Of a stretch of 64,000 nucleotides of DNA, positions 28,241 to 36,363 are shown piece by piece; position 1 is the first letter of the stretch; each line of letters starts with the position of its first letter. The translations under genes were made by a program, and so were the position numbers. A model generated the notes under the pieces. That model ran no database searches. It was not told the origin of the DNA and saw nothing but the letters and a program-made list of their open reading frames with translations. The stretch covers positions 142,255 through 206,254 of the forward strand of contig JAPPEU010000025.1 in NCBI GenBank assembly GCA_028875245.1, written 5' to 3'. This DNA comes from Chloroflexota bacterium (GTDB taxonomy: Bacteria > Chloroflexota > Anaerolineae > Aggregatilineales > Phototrophicaceae).

Positions 28241-29491
28241 TTAGCCGATGAGGTGAAAGGCTTCCTGCCGGCCATGCAGCCAGCGCATGCCGCCGCCCGT
28301 CAGCGCCGCGTCTTCTTCGAGCATGATGCGAACGTCCTGCCCATCCCACTCGGGCACGCTCTTGGTAACGTTCAGCTCGATGGAGTAAACCGTGTCGCCG
28401 TTGAGCGGATAATCGCCGACGCCGGGTACGCCATCTTGCTGATCCCACAAGCCGACGAGCGGACCGGCGGCATGGCCGTGCAGGCCCAGGGGATGGCTGT
28501 AAATCTGGGGGCGTATGCCCTCATCAGTCGATCGTTTGAGGGCGGCGCGCAGGACGTCGTTGCCGCTTCGGCCGGGGCGCATTTCCTCCATGTGAATAGC
28601 TTGCAGCCGGTTGGCATCGCGCAGGGCGGCACGGAGCCCCGGCGGCGCTGCGCGTTCTCCCGGGCGCAATACATAGGCATGCTGCTGCTGATCGGTGGCC
28701 AGGCCCAGATAATGGAAGCCCATGTCGCAATGGAGCAGGTCTCCGGGCATGATGATCCTGCGGGGATTCTCGCTTTCCTGCCAGGTCTGGCCGGGGGCCT
28801 GGATATCGACCGTAGGCTGAAACCAGGCGTTTAAGCCGGCTTTTTGCATGGTGGCGCGCATCCACCAGACGACATCGTCGGCGCTAGTGAGGCCGGGGTG
28901 GATCACAGCACTGGAGAAGGCGCGCGCGATGATCTGATGGCCGATTTCCACCAGGCGCGGATAGGCGGTGAGTTCTTCCGCACTGCGCCGCTCCAGCCAG
29001 CCGACGCAAAGCCTCTCGGCGCTGACCAGACGGGATGAATGGGGCTCGCCCAGGGCGGCGCGCAGCAGCTGAAACTCGTTATGCGACAGGCCGTCGCCAA
29101 AGGCGAAAAGTGTGGAGCTGTTGATGCCGATGCGCTTGGGATCACGCTCGCGCACGATGCGCGCCAGGCATTCGAACTGATCTTCATCAGCGGGATTCCA
29201 AACACCCTCGTAGAAGCCTTCGTAGCCATAGCGGGAAAGCGTCAGGCGCTCGACATCGTCGTTCCTCCGGACGAATGCGAGAATTGTGCGGCGGCGGGCC
29301 GACATGGATTCCGCCGGCAGCAGCGACATGATCACGGGATCTTCATTGTATTCGCGGCAGATCACCAGCCACATGTCCATGTCTTCGCGCTTGAGCAGAT
29401 CCGGCAGAATGGTCTCAAGCCGCGTCTTGAGCCAGCGATCGCGGACTGCCGCCTGTTCACGCAGCGGGAGGATTTCATTGAGATAGTCCAT
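28241..29491 (-). CDS. M24 family metallopeptidase-like protein (Xaa-Pro aminopeptidase fold)
   Basis: A 416-residue creatinase/prolidase-fold protein. The C-terminal pita-bread domain carries the expected metal ligands: Asp in LLHCDMGFHY, Asp in GLATDQQ, His in SHPLGLHGHAAGP, Glu in YSIELNV and Glu in IMLEEDAAL. The N-terminal domain has the usual regulatory fold pattern. I chose the ATG at 29491, which has AAGGG ten bases upstream, over a TTG at 29500. It may form an operon with the membrane protein that ends 23 bp upstream. Confidence 0.88.
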   Translation of the reverse strand: MDYLNEILPLREQAAVRDRWLKTRLETILPDLLKREDMDMWLVICREYNEDPVIMSLLPAESMSARRRTILAFVRRNDDVERLTLSRYGYEGFYEGVWNPADEDQFECLARIVRERDPKRIGINSSTLFAFGDGLSHNEFQLLRAALGEPHSSRLVSAERLCVGWLERRSAEELTAYPRLVEIGHQIIARAFSSAVIHPGLTSADDVVWWMRATMQKAGLNAWFQPTVDIQAPGQTWQESENPRRIIMPGDLLHCDMGFHYLGLATDQQQHAYVLRPGERAAPPGLRAALRDANRLQAIHMEEMRPGRSGNDVLRAALKRSTDEGIRPQIYSHPLGLHGHAAGPLVGLWDQQDGVPGVGDYPLNGDTVYSIELNVTKSVPEWDGQDVRIMLEEDAALTGGGMRWLHGRQEAFHLIG

Positions 29492-29514
29492 CGATTTCAA
29501 TCCCTTCTGATTCG

Positions 29515-30843
29515 CTAATTGCCCATTGAGGGAGCGACGCTCGATTGCCAGTGCGAGCGCAGCGCCGCATGCCCGCGTTGGTAAGAAAGATACAGGTAAC
29601 CCAGCTCGACCGTCAGCCCGATGGTGAGCCCGAGAGAAGCGGCGAGGATGCCGTGAAAACCGAGGGCGATGCCGCCCCAGACCGAGGCTGCGGTCAAGAC
29701 GAAGCCGGCGATGATCGCCTGGTAGATCGCCCCGGTCTTGTGACTGAGCATGAGCAGGGCGCGCAGGTAGCTTTGCAGGGTTGTCAGCAGCGGGAGCATG
29801 ATGCCGGCCTGGGCGCCGATAAGCACGAGATCGCGCAGATGCGGCGGCGCCTGGATGATGGCGGCCTGGTAAAACGCGATCGCCGGGCTGAAGGCGAAGA
29901 GCGTCATTATCAGGCTGAGCGCGAGGCCGAGGCGAATGGTGAACTTGCGCAGGAGACGGTGGCGCTGTTCGCTGTCGTTGAGCGAGATCACCACCTCCTG
30001 ATAAGCCATGCCGCCGGAACGCGCGACCATCATGATGGTGAAGATCACGGGCCAGGCGGCCAGGCTTTGCGCCGCGTCAGGCATGCTTGCCAGCCCGCGT
30101 TCGATGACCGGGCTGCTCAGGAGCGTCACGACGCTTGTCGCCGCCAGCGGCAGATGGAAACGCAAGGCGTCGCGCTGGGTCAGCGGGGGCTTGCCGGCGG
30201 GGGCCGGCGTCTGCAGAAGGCGCTTGACATCGGGTCGAGAGACGGCATAGGTGTAGAGCGTCTCCGCCGCCATCGCCAGCATGAGGGCGCAGCCGCCGAC
30301 GACAGCGCCGGCCATATTGGTGATCGCCCCCAGCCCGGCCGCGACGCCGGCCGAGACCAGCGCGCGCAGGACTGTGCCGAGGCCGACATAACGGGTGTTG
30401 CCAAAGCGAATCATGATGCCTTGATGAAAACGGCGATAACCGATGAAGGCGCCCCAGAGAACCATGACTTTCATGCCCGGCCGGGTCGCTTCGATGATAT
30501 GCGCCGGCACGTCAAGCAGGCCGCCGAGATAGACATCAAGCAGGGGCGTGAAGGCTGCCAGGACGGCGAGCGCAATGACGAAAAAATTGGCCGCCATCAT
30601 GAAACGCCAGAGCACGCGAAAGGATTGGCGATCGCGCGAGAGGGCGTTGCTGGTCGCCAGCAGCATGATAATCGGCGTCTCGATGAGAACAGACAGCGAG
30701 AACATCAGACCGAAAGCGGCCAACTGCGTTTCCGAATCCGGCTTGCGGCCGATGACGCCCTGGATCCATAGCCCCTCAAAACTCATCAAGAGCCAGGAGA
30801 ATGCCAGCGGAAGCCAGAAGATGAAGACTTTGCGAGACGTCAC
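29515..30843 (-). CDS. Polytopic membrane protein, MATE/MOP-superfamily-like
   Basis: A 442-residue membrane protein with about 12 hydrophobic segments arranged as two similar halves, as in MATE and other MOP-superfamily flippases. Candidate features are an early FSWLLMSFEGLWIQGVIGR and a helix-7 region PLAATSVVTLLSSPVIERG. I cannot assign a substrate, and relation to ANKH-like transporters is possible. The start codon is GTG without a strong ribosome site, so the N-terminus is uncertain. Confidence 0.68.
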   Translation of the reverse strand: MTSRKVFIFWLPLAFSWLLMSFEGLWIQGVIGRKPDSETQLAAFGLMFSLSVLIETPIIMLLATSNALSRDRQSFRVLWRFMMAANFFVIALAVLAAFTPLLDVYLGGLLDVPAHIIEATRPGMKVMVLWGAFIGYRRFHQGIMIRFGNTRYVGLGTVLRALVSAGVAAGLGAITNMAGAVVGGCALMLAMAAETLYTYAVSRPDVKRLLQTPAPAGKPPLTQRDALRFHLPLAATSVVTLLSSPVIERGLASMPDAAQSLAAWPVIFTIMMVARSGGMAYQEVVISLNDSEQRHRLLRKFTIRLGLALSLIMTLFAFSPAIAFYQAAIIQAPPHLRDLVLIGAQAGIMLPLLTTLQSYLRALLMLSHKTGAIYQAIIAGFVLTAASVWGGIALGFHGILAASLGLTIGLTVELGYLYLSYQRGHAALRSHWQSSVAPSMGN

Positions 30844-31002
30844 GGCTTGTCGAATTATGAAGCGGACAATGTCGCGTATTCTATCTGATAAGCGCGCCTA
30901 TTGATACAAGCGGCGGTCGGCAAATCCACTTGCGGGAATGGCAAATTCCGCCCCAATGATAAATTCGCAGCGGAAATAGAAAAAGTCAGTATAAGGAACT
31001 TT
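30844..31002. other. Non-coding gap before the repeat array
   Basis: No gene or clear signal is seen here. With the array that follows, the gap between the MATE-like gene and tRNA-Asp is about 480 bp. Confidence 0.5.
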
Positions 31003-31157
31003 GTAGGGGCGTCTCGCTGTGACGCCCTCCATCCACAATCACAATTTGTAGGCGTCTCGCTGCGACGCCTCTATCCACAATCACAATTTGTAGGTGTCTC
31101 GCTGAGACGTCCGCGATTCACAGTCACATATTGTGGGCGTTTCGCCGAAATGCCGCT
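31003..31157. repeat. Tandem array of four palindromic units, period about 43 bp
   Basis: Units begin at 31003, 31048, 31090 and 31133. Each has a GTAGG(GG)CGTCTCGCTG(T/C/A)GACGCC-type palindrome plus a linker like ATCCACAATCACAATTT. The units differ by compensating changes in the stem, such as TCTCGCTGAGA and TTTCGCCGAAA. Confidence 0.8.
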
Positions 31158-31280
31158 ACAGATTTCATTTGCAAGACTAACTTGGATTCATTTCTGAGTC
31201 GCCGGCGGTGAAAAAACCTGTGTTGTGGTCGCTAAAGGGACTAAATCCGTGATGGTTTCCAAGTCCACAATGCCTTGCAC

Positions 31281-31309
31281 TTGACAGCCGCTAGTTCCAA
31301 TGCTAAGTT
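31281..31309 (+). promoter_or_regulatory. Sigma-70 promoter for tRNA-Asp
   Basis: TTGACA at 31281-31286, a 17-base spacer and TAAGTT at 31304-31309, ending 13 bases before the tRNA. Confidence 0.7.
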
Positions 31310-31322
31310 ATTCGGGAAACTT

Positions 31323-31395
31323 GGGGGCGTGGTGTAGCGGTTAACATGCCGGCCTGTCAAGCCGGAGATCGCGGGTTCAAATCCCGTCGCTCCCG
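31323..31395 (+). tRNA. tRNA-Asp (GTC)
   Basis: The cloverleaf is complete: acceptor GGGGGCG pairs with CGCTCCC, anticodon stem CCGGC/GCCGG encloses loop CTGTCAA with anticodon GTC, and T-arm GCGGG-TTCAAAT-CCCGT. The discriminator base is G, as expected for Asp. CCA is not encoded. Confidence 0.95.
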
Positions 31396-31401
31396 TCGAA
31401 T

Positions 31402-31439
31402 GGAGACACTTCAAATGAGGGTGTCTCCGTTTTGTTTTA
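31402..31439 (+). terminator. Rho-independent terminator after tRNA-Asp
   Basis: GGAGACAC (31402-31409) pairs with GTGTCTCC (31421-31428) and is followed by GTTTTGTTTT. It lies only 20 bases before the lysA start codon. Confidence 0.85.
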
Positions 31440-31459
31440 TCGGTTCGCGTGAATTGGCT

Positions 31460-32716
31460 ATGGTCTTCAATCCCTCGATTCGATACGAGGCCGGATGCCT
31501 CAAGATTGATGACGTCGACATCGAATCGGTCGTCAATGATGTCGGGACGCCGCTGTACGTTTATAGTCTTAAGCGGCTGACAGCCAACTATCAGCGCATA
31601 CGGAAGGCCTTTGCGCCCTTGAGCGCGCGGCTCCATTTCAGCATCAAAGCGAATGGAAATTTGGATGTCTTGCGCGCATTGAAACGCGCCGGCGCCGGCT
31701 TCGATTGCGTCAGCGGCGGCGAGATCTACCGCGCGCTCATGGCGGGCGCCAAAGGGCGGGATATCGTCTTCGCCGGCGTCGGTAAAACGCGGGACGAGAT
31801 TCGATACGCAATTCATAACGGCATCGGCTGGATCAATGTCGAGAACATCGGCGAATTGGAGCACATCGATTCGATCGCCGCGGAATATGACAGCGATAAC
31901 TTGCGCGTGGCGCTGCGGCTGAATCCGGAAGTGACGGCGGCGACCCATCCCTATATGGCGACCGGGCACGGGGCGGCCAAATTCGGTCTCACCGCGGATG
32001 TCATTCGCGAGCTTCTCAGGCGTCAAGAGCGCTATCCACAGATTGATTTCAGCGGCATCCATATACATATCGGCAGTCAGTTGGGCGACAGCGAGGCGAC
32101 CCTGGCCGCGCTGGACAAGCTGCTAGCGCTCGTGAAACCCTGGCCGCAGATTAAGAAGATCAACCTGGGCGGCGGGCTGCCGGTGGCTTATCGCTTTGAG
32201 GAGACGGCGCCGTCGCTGGAGGCGCTCGCTGAGGAACTGGCGCCGCGGCTGAAGGACTACACGGTGCTGCTGGAGCCGGGCCGTTCTGTCGTTGCCGATG
32301 CCGGCTTGCTTGTCGCCGAAGTGCTGTATGTGAAGCGACAAGCGGATCAAGTGTTTGCGGTCATTGACGCAAGCATGGCGGAGTTGATGCGGCCGGCGTT
32401 ATATGGCGCGCATCACGAGATCGTCCCGCTGCGCGAGGCGGATGAAGAATCCATCACGACGCAGGTTGTTGGACCGGTCTGCGAATCGGCTGATGTGTTG
32501 GCGCGCGATCGTCAACTGCCGCCGCTACAACCGGGCGACAAAGTGGCGCTGATGACGGCGGGCGCTTACGGCATGACGATGGCGAGCAATTACAACGCGC
32601 GTCCGCGGCCGGCGGAGGTGGTCGTGGCTGAAGACGGCATGAGCTGGCGGGTCAGCCGCCGGCGGGAGACTGTCGAGGATATGTTAAAGGGGGAAACCTC
32701 AATTAGATGGAGCTAG
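31460..32716 (+). CDS. lysA: Diaminopimelate decarboxylase
   Basis: LysA decarboxylates meso-diaminopimelate to lysine using PLP. The PLP lysine is in FSIKANGN (about residue 63). HIHIGSQLGD, NLGGGLPVAY, LEPGRSVVADAG (phosphate-binding glycine region), GPVCESADVLARDR (substrate Cys from the dimer partner) and GAYGMTMASNYN are all present. The ATG at 31460 gives 418 residues, a normal length. The open frame extends back into tRNA-Asp, which cannot be coding. It has no promoter of its own that I can see downstream of the tRNA terminator. Confidence 0.96.
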   Translation: MVFNPSIRYEAGCLKIDDVDIESVVNDVGTPLYVYSLKRLTANYQRIRKAFAPLSARLHFSIKANGNLDVLRALKRAGAGFDCVSGGEIYRALMAGAKGRDIVFAGVGKTRDEIRYAIHNGIGWINVENIGELEHIDSIAAEYDSDNLRVALRLNPEVTAATHPYMATGHGAAKFGLTADVIRELLRRQERYPQIDFSGIHIHIGSQLGDSEATLAALDKLLALVKPWPQIKKINLGGGLPVAYRFEETAPSLEALAEELAPRLKDYTVLLEPGRSVVADAGLLVAEVLYVKRQADQVFAVIDASMAELMRPALYGAHHEIVPLREADEESITTQVVGPVCESADVLARDRQLPPLQPGDKVALMTAGAYGMTMASNYNARPRPAEVVVAEDGMSWRVSRRRETVEDMLKGETSIRWS

Positions 32717-33440
32717 GTAATGCTGAGTTTGAACCTTCGCCAAAGCGGCGCAGGGCCTCTTCCGCTTCAACTATTGCTTGTTTGTGTTCCAAGAGTTCAC
32801 CTTCGTCAAGCCTTCTAGCTGTCCAGGACGCTCCCTGTCGCTCCAGAACCACAATCCAGTGAGGCTCACCTACTCCTAATCCGGGGCTTACCGTGCTTAC
32901 ATGCTGGAGAGTCCACAATACGCCAAATATCGCTAAACGAGTGGAGTTGGGCACCTTGTCACTCCAAAGTATTCGTTTGACAAAAGCCAGGAATGGATCA
33001 GCTTTATCACTGCCGCTTCCAATCGACACAAACGGAAATTCTGAAGTTATCTCAATTGAGTCTGCTCGGGCGTTAAACTGGAATAACGCGGGAGTATAAT
33101 TTATTGGCATTGCGACCAAGGTTTCGCACCCGCCGAACGACCGGCCCACGCTTTTGGCTCGCTCTGCGGCTGGCTGTATCTGGGAATACATCACATCGGA
33201 GATAGCATTCCGCACATCTCTCACGTAGCGCAACTGTTTGAATTCATGCCAACGGCCACTGAGGTCTTCCTTAATCAATTGGCTCAATCCGGCAGAACCA
33301 GAGCATGCGATTACGACATTGTCTTCTTCGATTGTAATTTTGTCGCTGACGCGCTGTTCTACAGAAGTTACAGTGGTGGCAACGCTGTCTGCGCCGATGA
33401 CAACGCCGTCGCGACATATCACGCTCACAATCAGTGTCAC
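32703..33440 (-). CDS. Proteasome-fold Ntn hydrolase, predicted active
   Basis: The protein resembles proteasome beta/HslV/Anbu-type N-terminal nucleophile hydrolases. If translation starts at the GTG at 33440, Met removal exposes Thr1 (TLIVSVICRDGVVIGADS). Asp then falls at position 17 and Lys at 33, exactly the Thr1-Asp17-Lys33 triad of proteasome beta subunits. SGSAG near 48 and SIGSGSDKADPF further on match the core and the Ser129 region. The protein is 245 residues, longer than HslV. No propeptide and no HslU/Mpa-like ATPase is nearby. It starts 4 bp after the SocA-like gene and overlaps the 3' end of lysA by 14 bp. Confidence 0.75.
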   Translation of the reverse strand: MTLIVSVICRDGVVIGADSVATTVTSVEQRVSDKITIEEDNVVIACSGSAGLSQLIKEDLSGRWHEFKQLRYVRDVRNAISDVMYSQIQPAAERAKSVGRSFGGCETLVAMPINYTPALFQFNARADSIEITSEFPFVSIGSGSDKADPFLAFVKRILWSDKVPNSTRLAIFGVLWTLQHVSTVSPGLGVGEPHWIVVLERQGASWTARRLDEGELLEHKQAIVEAEEALRRFGEGSNSALPSSI

Positions 33441-33444
33441 AGCC

Positions 33445-33870
33445 TCACCAGTCTTGGAATACGCTGTTTTCGCGGAAATCGGGAAAGTCTTGGTAGATTG
33501 CTCGCACAAGCTGCTGAAAGGTTAGTCCTCTTGCCCAAGTTACTTTCCCCTTGATGAAAGCGGACATGTCTCCAGGGACGTCTTCAAGATCGGTCTTGTA
33601 ACCACGTACGGTAGCGGCGTATTCTCGCCAGCCGCCTCTCCGGTTTATTGTGATGTAAACTTTACCTTCGCGCTCGAGTGCTTCAGCGTCGCGATATACA
33701 TCCGCGCAGAACGGACCGTAGTCGTACTTTTGGAACTCATAATAATCGTCGGGCAGGAGATCTTTGTACGCCATTCCCAGCAAGAACGCTACTTTCTGCA
33801 ATTGAGCCGGCGTCAGTGGCTCACCTTCGGCAGCGGCGATAATCTTCAACAACAGGTCGGCGCGTTTCAT
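33445..33870 (-). CDS. YwgA/SocA (Panacea)-like small protein
   Basis: A 141-residue soluble protein. The N-terminal LLLKIIAAAEGEPLTPAQLQKVAFLLG, then YYEFQKYDYGPFCADVYRDAEALEREGKV, resembles the YwgA and SocA/Panacea families, whose members include proteolytic adaptors and antitoxins. The match is by motif only. The ATG follows AAAGGAGCCAG, an excellent ribosome site. A TTGACA promoter lies 60 bases upstream. It is coupled to the Ntn hydrolase gene, whose start lies 4 bp beyond its stop. The pair is more AT-rich than its neighbours and lies between tRNA genes. Confidence 0.68.
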   Translation of the reverse strand: MKRADLLLKIIAAAEGEPLTPAQLQKVAFLLGMAYKDLLPDDYYEFQKYDYGPFCADVYRDAEALEREGKVYITINRRGGWREYAATVRGYKTDLEDVPGDMSAFIKGKVTWARGLTFQQLVRAIYQDFPDFRENSVFQDW

Positions 33871-33930
33871 TTTCTGGCTCCTTTCGGTCGATAGGCTACG
33901 CGCACGCTAAAATCGCTGTCAGTTTAATCT

Positions 33931-33959
33931 ACGTTAGCACATCTGTTTTAGGTTGTCAA
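33931..33959 (-). promoter_or_regulatory. Promoter of the SocA-like/Ntn hydrolase pair
   Basis: On the minus strand, TTGACA (33959-33954), a 17-base spacer and TAACGT (33936-33931). Confidence 0.6.
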
Positions 33960-33978
33960 TTCGATGCTAGGGCAATAT

Positions 33979-33998
33979 AAAAGACCCGCTTGCGGGTC
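33979..33998 (-). terminator. Terminator of the two-tRNA transcript
   Basis: On the minus strand, GACCCGC-AA-GCGGGTC is followed by TTTTATATT. It stands 8 bases beyond the last tRNA and separates it from the next promoter. Confidence 0.8.
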
Positions 33999-34006
33999 CC
34001 AATCAG

Positions 34007-34080
34007 TGCTGATGGGAAGATTTGAACTTCCGACCTCGCGATTATGAGTCGCGCGCTCTAACCAGCTGAGCTACATCAGC
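34007..34080 (-). tRNA. tRNA with CAU anticodon (elongator Met or Ile2)
   Basis: Acceptor GCTGATG pairs with CATCAGC, discriminator A, anticodon loop CTCATAA, T-arm GGAAG-TTCAAAT-CTTCC. CAU is read as Met, or as Ile after lysidine modification; I cannot decide between them by eye. Confidence 0.92.
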
Positions 34081-34084
34081 TCAA

Positions 34085-34156
<72 letters not shown>

Positions 34157-34186
34157 TCATGGCAACGATTGACGTTGCGAACATAG

Positions 34187-34215
34187 AGCGTATCAGCTAG
34201 GCTGGAAATTGTCAA
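34187..34215 (-). promoter_or_regulatory. Promoter of the fMet/CAU tRNA pair
   Basis: On the minus strand, TTGACA (34215-34210), a 17-base spacer and TACGCT (34192-34187), about 30 bases before the tRNA. Confidence 0.65.
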
Positions 34216-34341
34216 TGGCAACTCGAAAGATTGGCTCAATTGCCTTTCGCATGCAGCGATAAGGGGCTTGCCTGTGGCTGTGCCCAGCGATTATACTTGG
34301 CTTTCACAGCGAACACTCGTTCTGAATCTTGAGGACTGATC

Positions 34342-36363
34342 TTGCCCGAATTCGAATTGGAATCCCCCTTTGCGCCAACCGGCGATCAACCGACCGCCAT
34401 TGAGGGCTTGCTGGCCGGTTTGCATCAGGGGCATAAGCATCAGACGCTCTTGGGCGCCACCGGCACCGGCAAGACCTTTACTATTGCCAACATCGTTCAG
34501 GCGACGCAGCGGCCGACCCTGGTCATGGCGCATAACAAGACCTTGGCCGCGCAGCTCTACGCCGAGTTCAAGCGGCTGTTTCCCAACAATGCCATCGAAT
34601 ATTTCGTCAGCTATTACGATTATTATCAGCCGGAAGCTTATGTGCCGCGCCACGACCTCTACATCGAAAAGTCTACCGACATTAATGAGCAGATTGAGCG
34701 CCTGCGGCTTTCGGCGACGGCCTCGCTGTTTTCGCGGCGCGATGTGCTGATAGTCGCGTCGGTGTCTTGCATCTATGGCATCGGCGATCCGGTTAATTGG
34801 CAGAAAATGTCGGTCGAGCTCAACGTGGGCGACGTGGTTGTGCGCGAGCGGGTCTATCGCGATCTGATACGGATTCAGTACCATCGCAATGATTTAGAGC
34901 TTCGTCGCGGCTGCTTCCGCTCGCGTGGCGAAAACTTTGAGATTGTGCCTGGCTACTCCGAAACGGCATTCAGGATAAATCTGGACTTCGACAAAATTGA
35001 TAGGATTGTCGAATTTCAACCGCTGACGGGCGAGGTGATTCACGCGCACAAGCATATCAAGATTTTCCCGGCGCGGGAATACATCACCGATGAAGAACAT
35101 GTCCGCGAGGCTCTGCACGATATAGAGATTGAACTGGAAGAGCAGATCAAGTATTTCAAGCGCGAGGACAAACTCATCGAGGCGCAGCGCATCGAGCAGC
35201 GCACGCGATACGACATTGAGATGCTGCGCGAGGTCGGCTTCACCACCGGCATCGAGAATTACTCGCGCCATTTTGACCGGCGACCACCCGGCAGCGCACC
35301 CTTCACCTTGATCGATTACCTGCCGGAAGACCATCTGCTGGTCATCGACGAGAGTCACATGACCGTGCCGCAGATTCGCGGCATGTACAACGGCGATCGG
35401 GCGCGCAAACAGATCCTGGTCGATTTCGGCTTCCGCCTGCCCAGCGCGCTGGACAATCGTCCATTGCAGTTCAATGAGTTTTGGGAGCGGGTAGGGCAGA
35501 CGATTTACACCAGCGCGACGCCCGGCCCTTATGAAGGGGCACAAGCCGAGCAAGTCGTCGAGCAGATCATACGCCCGACCGGCATTGTTGATCCGCAAGT
35601 TGATGTGCGGCCGATCGAGGGGCAGATCGACGACCTGCTGCAGGAGATCGCCTTGCGAATTCGCCAGGGGCAGCGCGTGCTGGTGACGACGCTGACGCAG
35701 CGCATGTCGGAAGAGTTGGCCGGCTACATAAACGAATTGGGCATCAAGGGGCAGTATCTGCACGCCGAAGTCGATACGCTGGAGCGGGTGGAGATTCTGC
35801 GCGATTTACGCACCGGCGTCTACGATGTGGTGGTCGGCATCAACCTGCTGCGCGAAGGCCTGGACCTGCCGGAAGTGTCGCTGGTGGCCATTCTCGATGC
35901 CGACAAGTCGGGTTTCCTGCGCTCGGAGCCGGCCTTGATACAGACGATAGGGCGGGCGGCGCGCCATATTGAGGGCCGGGTCATCATGTATGCCGATGCC
36001 ATGACGCCGGCGATGGAAGGCGCCATCAATGAGACCGATCGACGCCGCGCCAAGCAGGAGAGCTACAATCGCGAGAACGGCATTGAACCGCAGCAAATCG
36101 TCAAGGATATTCAGGATATCACCGATCGCCTGCGCGCGATTGACGGCGGCGGCGAGGATGACGCGGCGTCGATCGACGTCGGGCTGGCTGGCTTGCCGGC
36201 GGAAGAACTGCAGGGCATGATCGCCGAGTTGGAAGAGGAAATGCAGAAAGCGGCGCAAGCGCTGGAATTCGAAAAGGCGGCGGCGCTGCGCGATCAGATC
36301 TTCGACCTGCGGGGCGCGTTGGTGCAGGAGCAGGGCCTCGAAGGCGACCTGATGCTGACCTAA
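34342..36363 (+). CDS. uvrB: Excinuclease ABC subunit B
   Basis: UvrB is the damage-verifying helicase-like subunit of nucleotide excision repair. It has 673 residues. Walker A GATGTGKT is near residue 40, the beta-hairpin region includes SYYDYYQPEAYVPRHDLYIEK, VIDESHMT is the DEAD-like motif, TIGRAARH is helicase motif VI, and the C-terminal UVR motif is EEMQKAAQALEFEKAAALRDQI. The start is TTG at 34342 after GAGGACTGATC. A possible promoter (TTGCCT at 34268, TATACT at 34292) lies upstream. The 3' end overlaps the convergent HDAC-like gene by 4 bp. Confidence 0.97.
   Translation: MPEFELESPFAPTGDQPTAIEGLLAGLHQGHKHQTLLGATGTGKTFTIANIVQATQRPTLVMAHNKTLAAQLYAEFKRLFPNNAIEYFVSYYDYYQPEAYVPRHDLYIEKSTDINEQIERLRLSATASLFSRRDVLIVASVSCIYGIGDPVNWQKMSVELNVGDVVVRERVYRDLIRIQYHRNDLELRRGCFRSRGENFEIVPGYSETAFRINLDFDKIDRIVEFQPLTGEVIHAHKHIKIFPAREYITDEEHVREALHDIEIELEEQIKYFKREDKLIEAQRIEQRTRYDIEMLREVGFTTGIENYSRHFDRRPPGSAPFTLIDYLPEDHLLVIDESHMTVPQIRGMYNGDRARKQILVDFGFRLPSALDNRPLQFNEFWERVGQTIYTSATPGPYEGAQAEQVVEQIIRPTGIVDPQVDVRPIEGQIDDLLQEIALRIRQGQRVLVTTLTQRMSEELAGYINELGIKGQYLHAEVDTLERVEILRDLRTGVYDVVVGINLLREGLDLPEVSLVAILDADKSGFLRSEPALIQTIGRAARHIEGRVIMYADAMTPAMEGAINETDRRRAKQESYNRENGIEPQQIVKDIQDITDRLRAIDGGGEDDAASIDVGLAGLPAEELQGMIAELEEEMQKAAQALEFEKAAALRDQIFDLRGALVQEQGLEGDLMLT

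Noticed and set aside
33445..33509. Longer N-terminus for the Ntn hydrolase (start at 33509)
   Set aside because: It would overlap the SocA-like gene by 65 bp and bury the predicted catalytic threonine behind 24 unrelated residues. The GTG at 33440 places Thr1-Asp17-Lys33 exactly.
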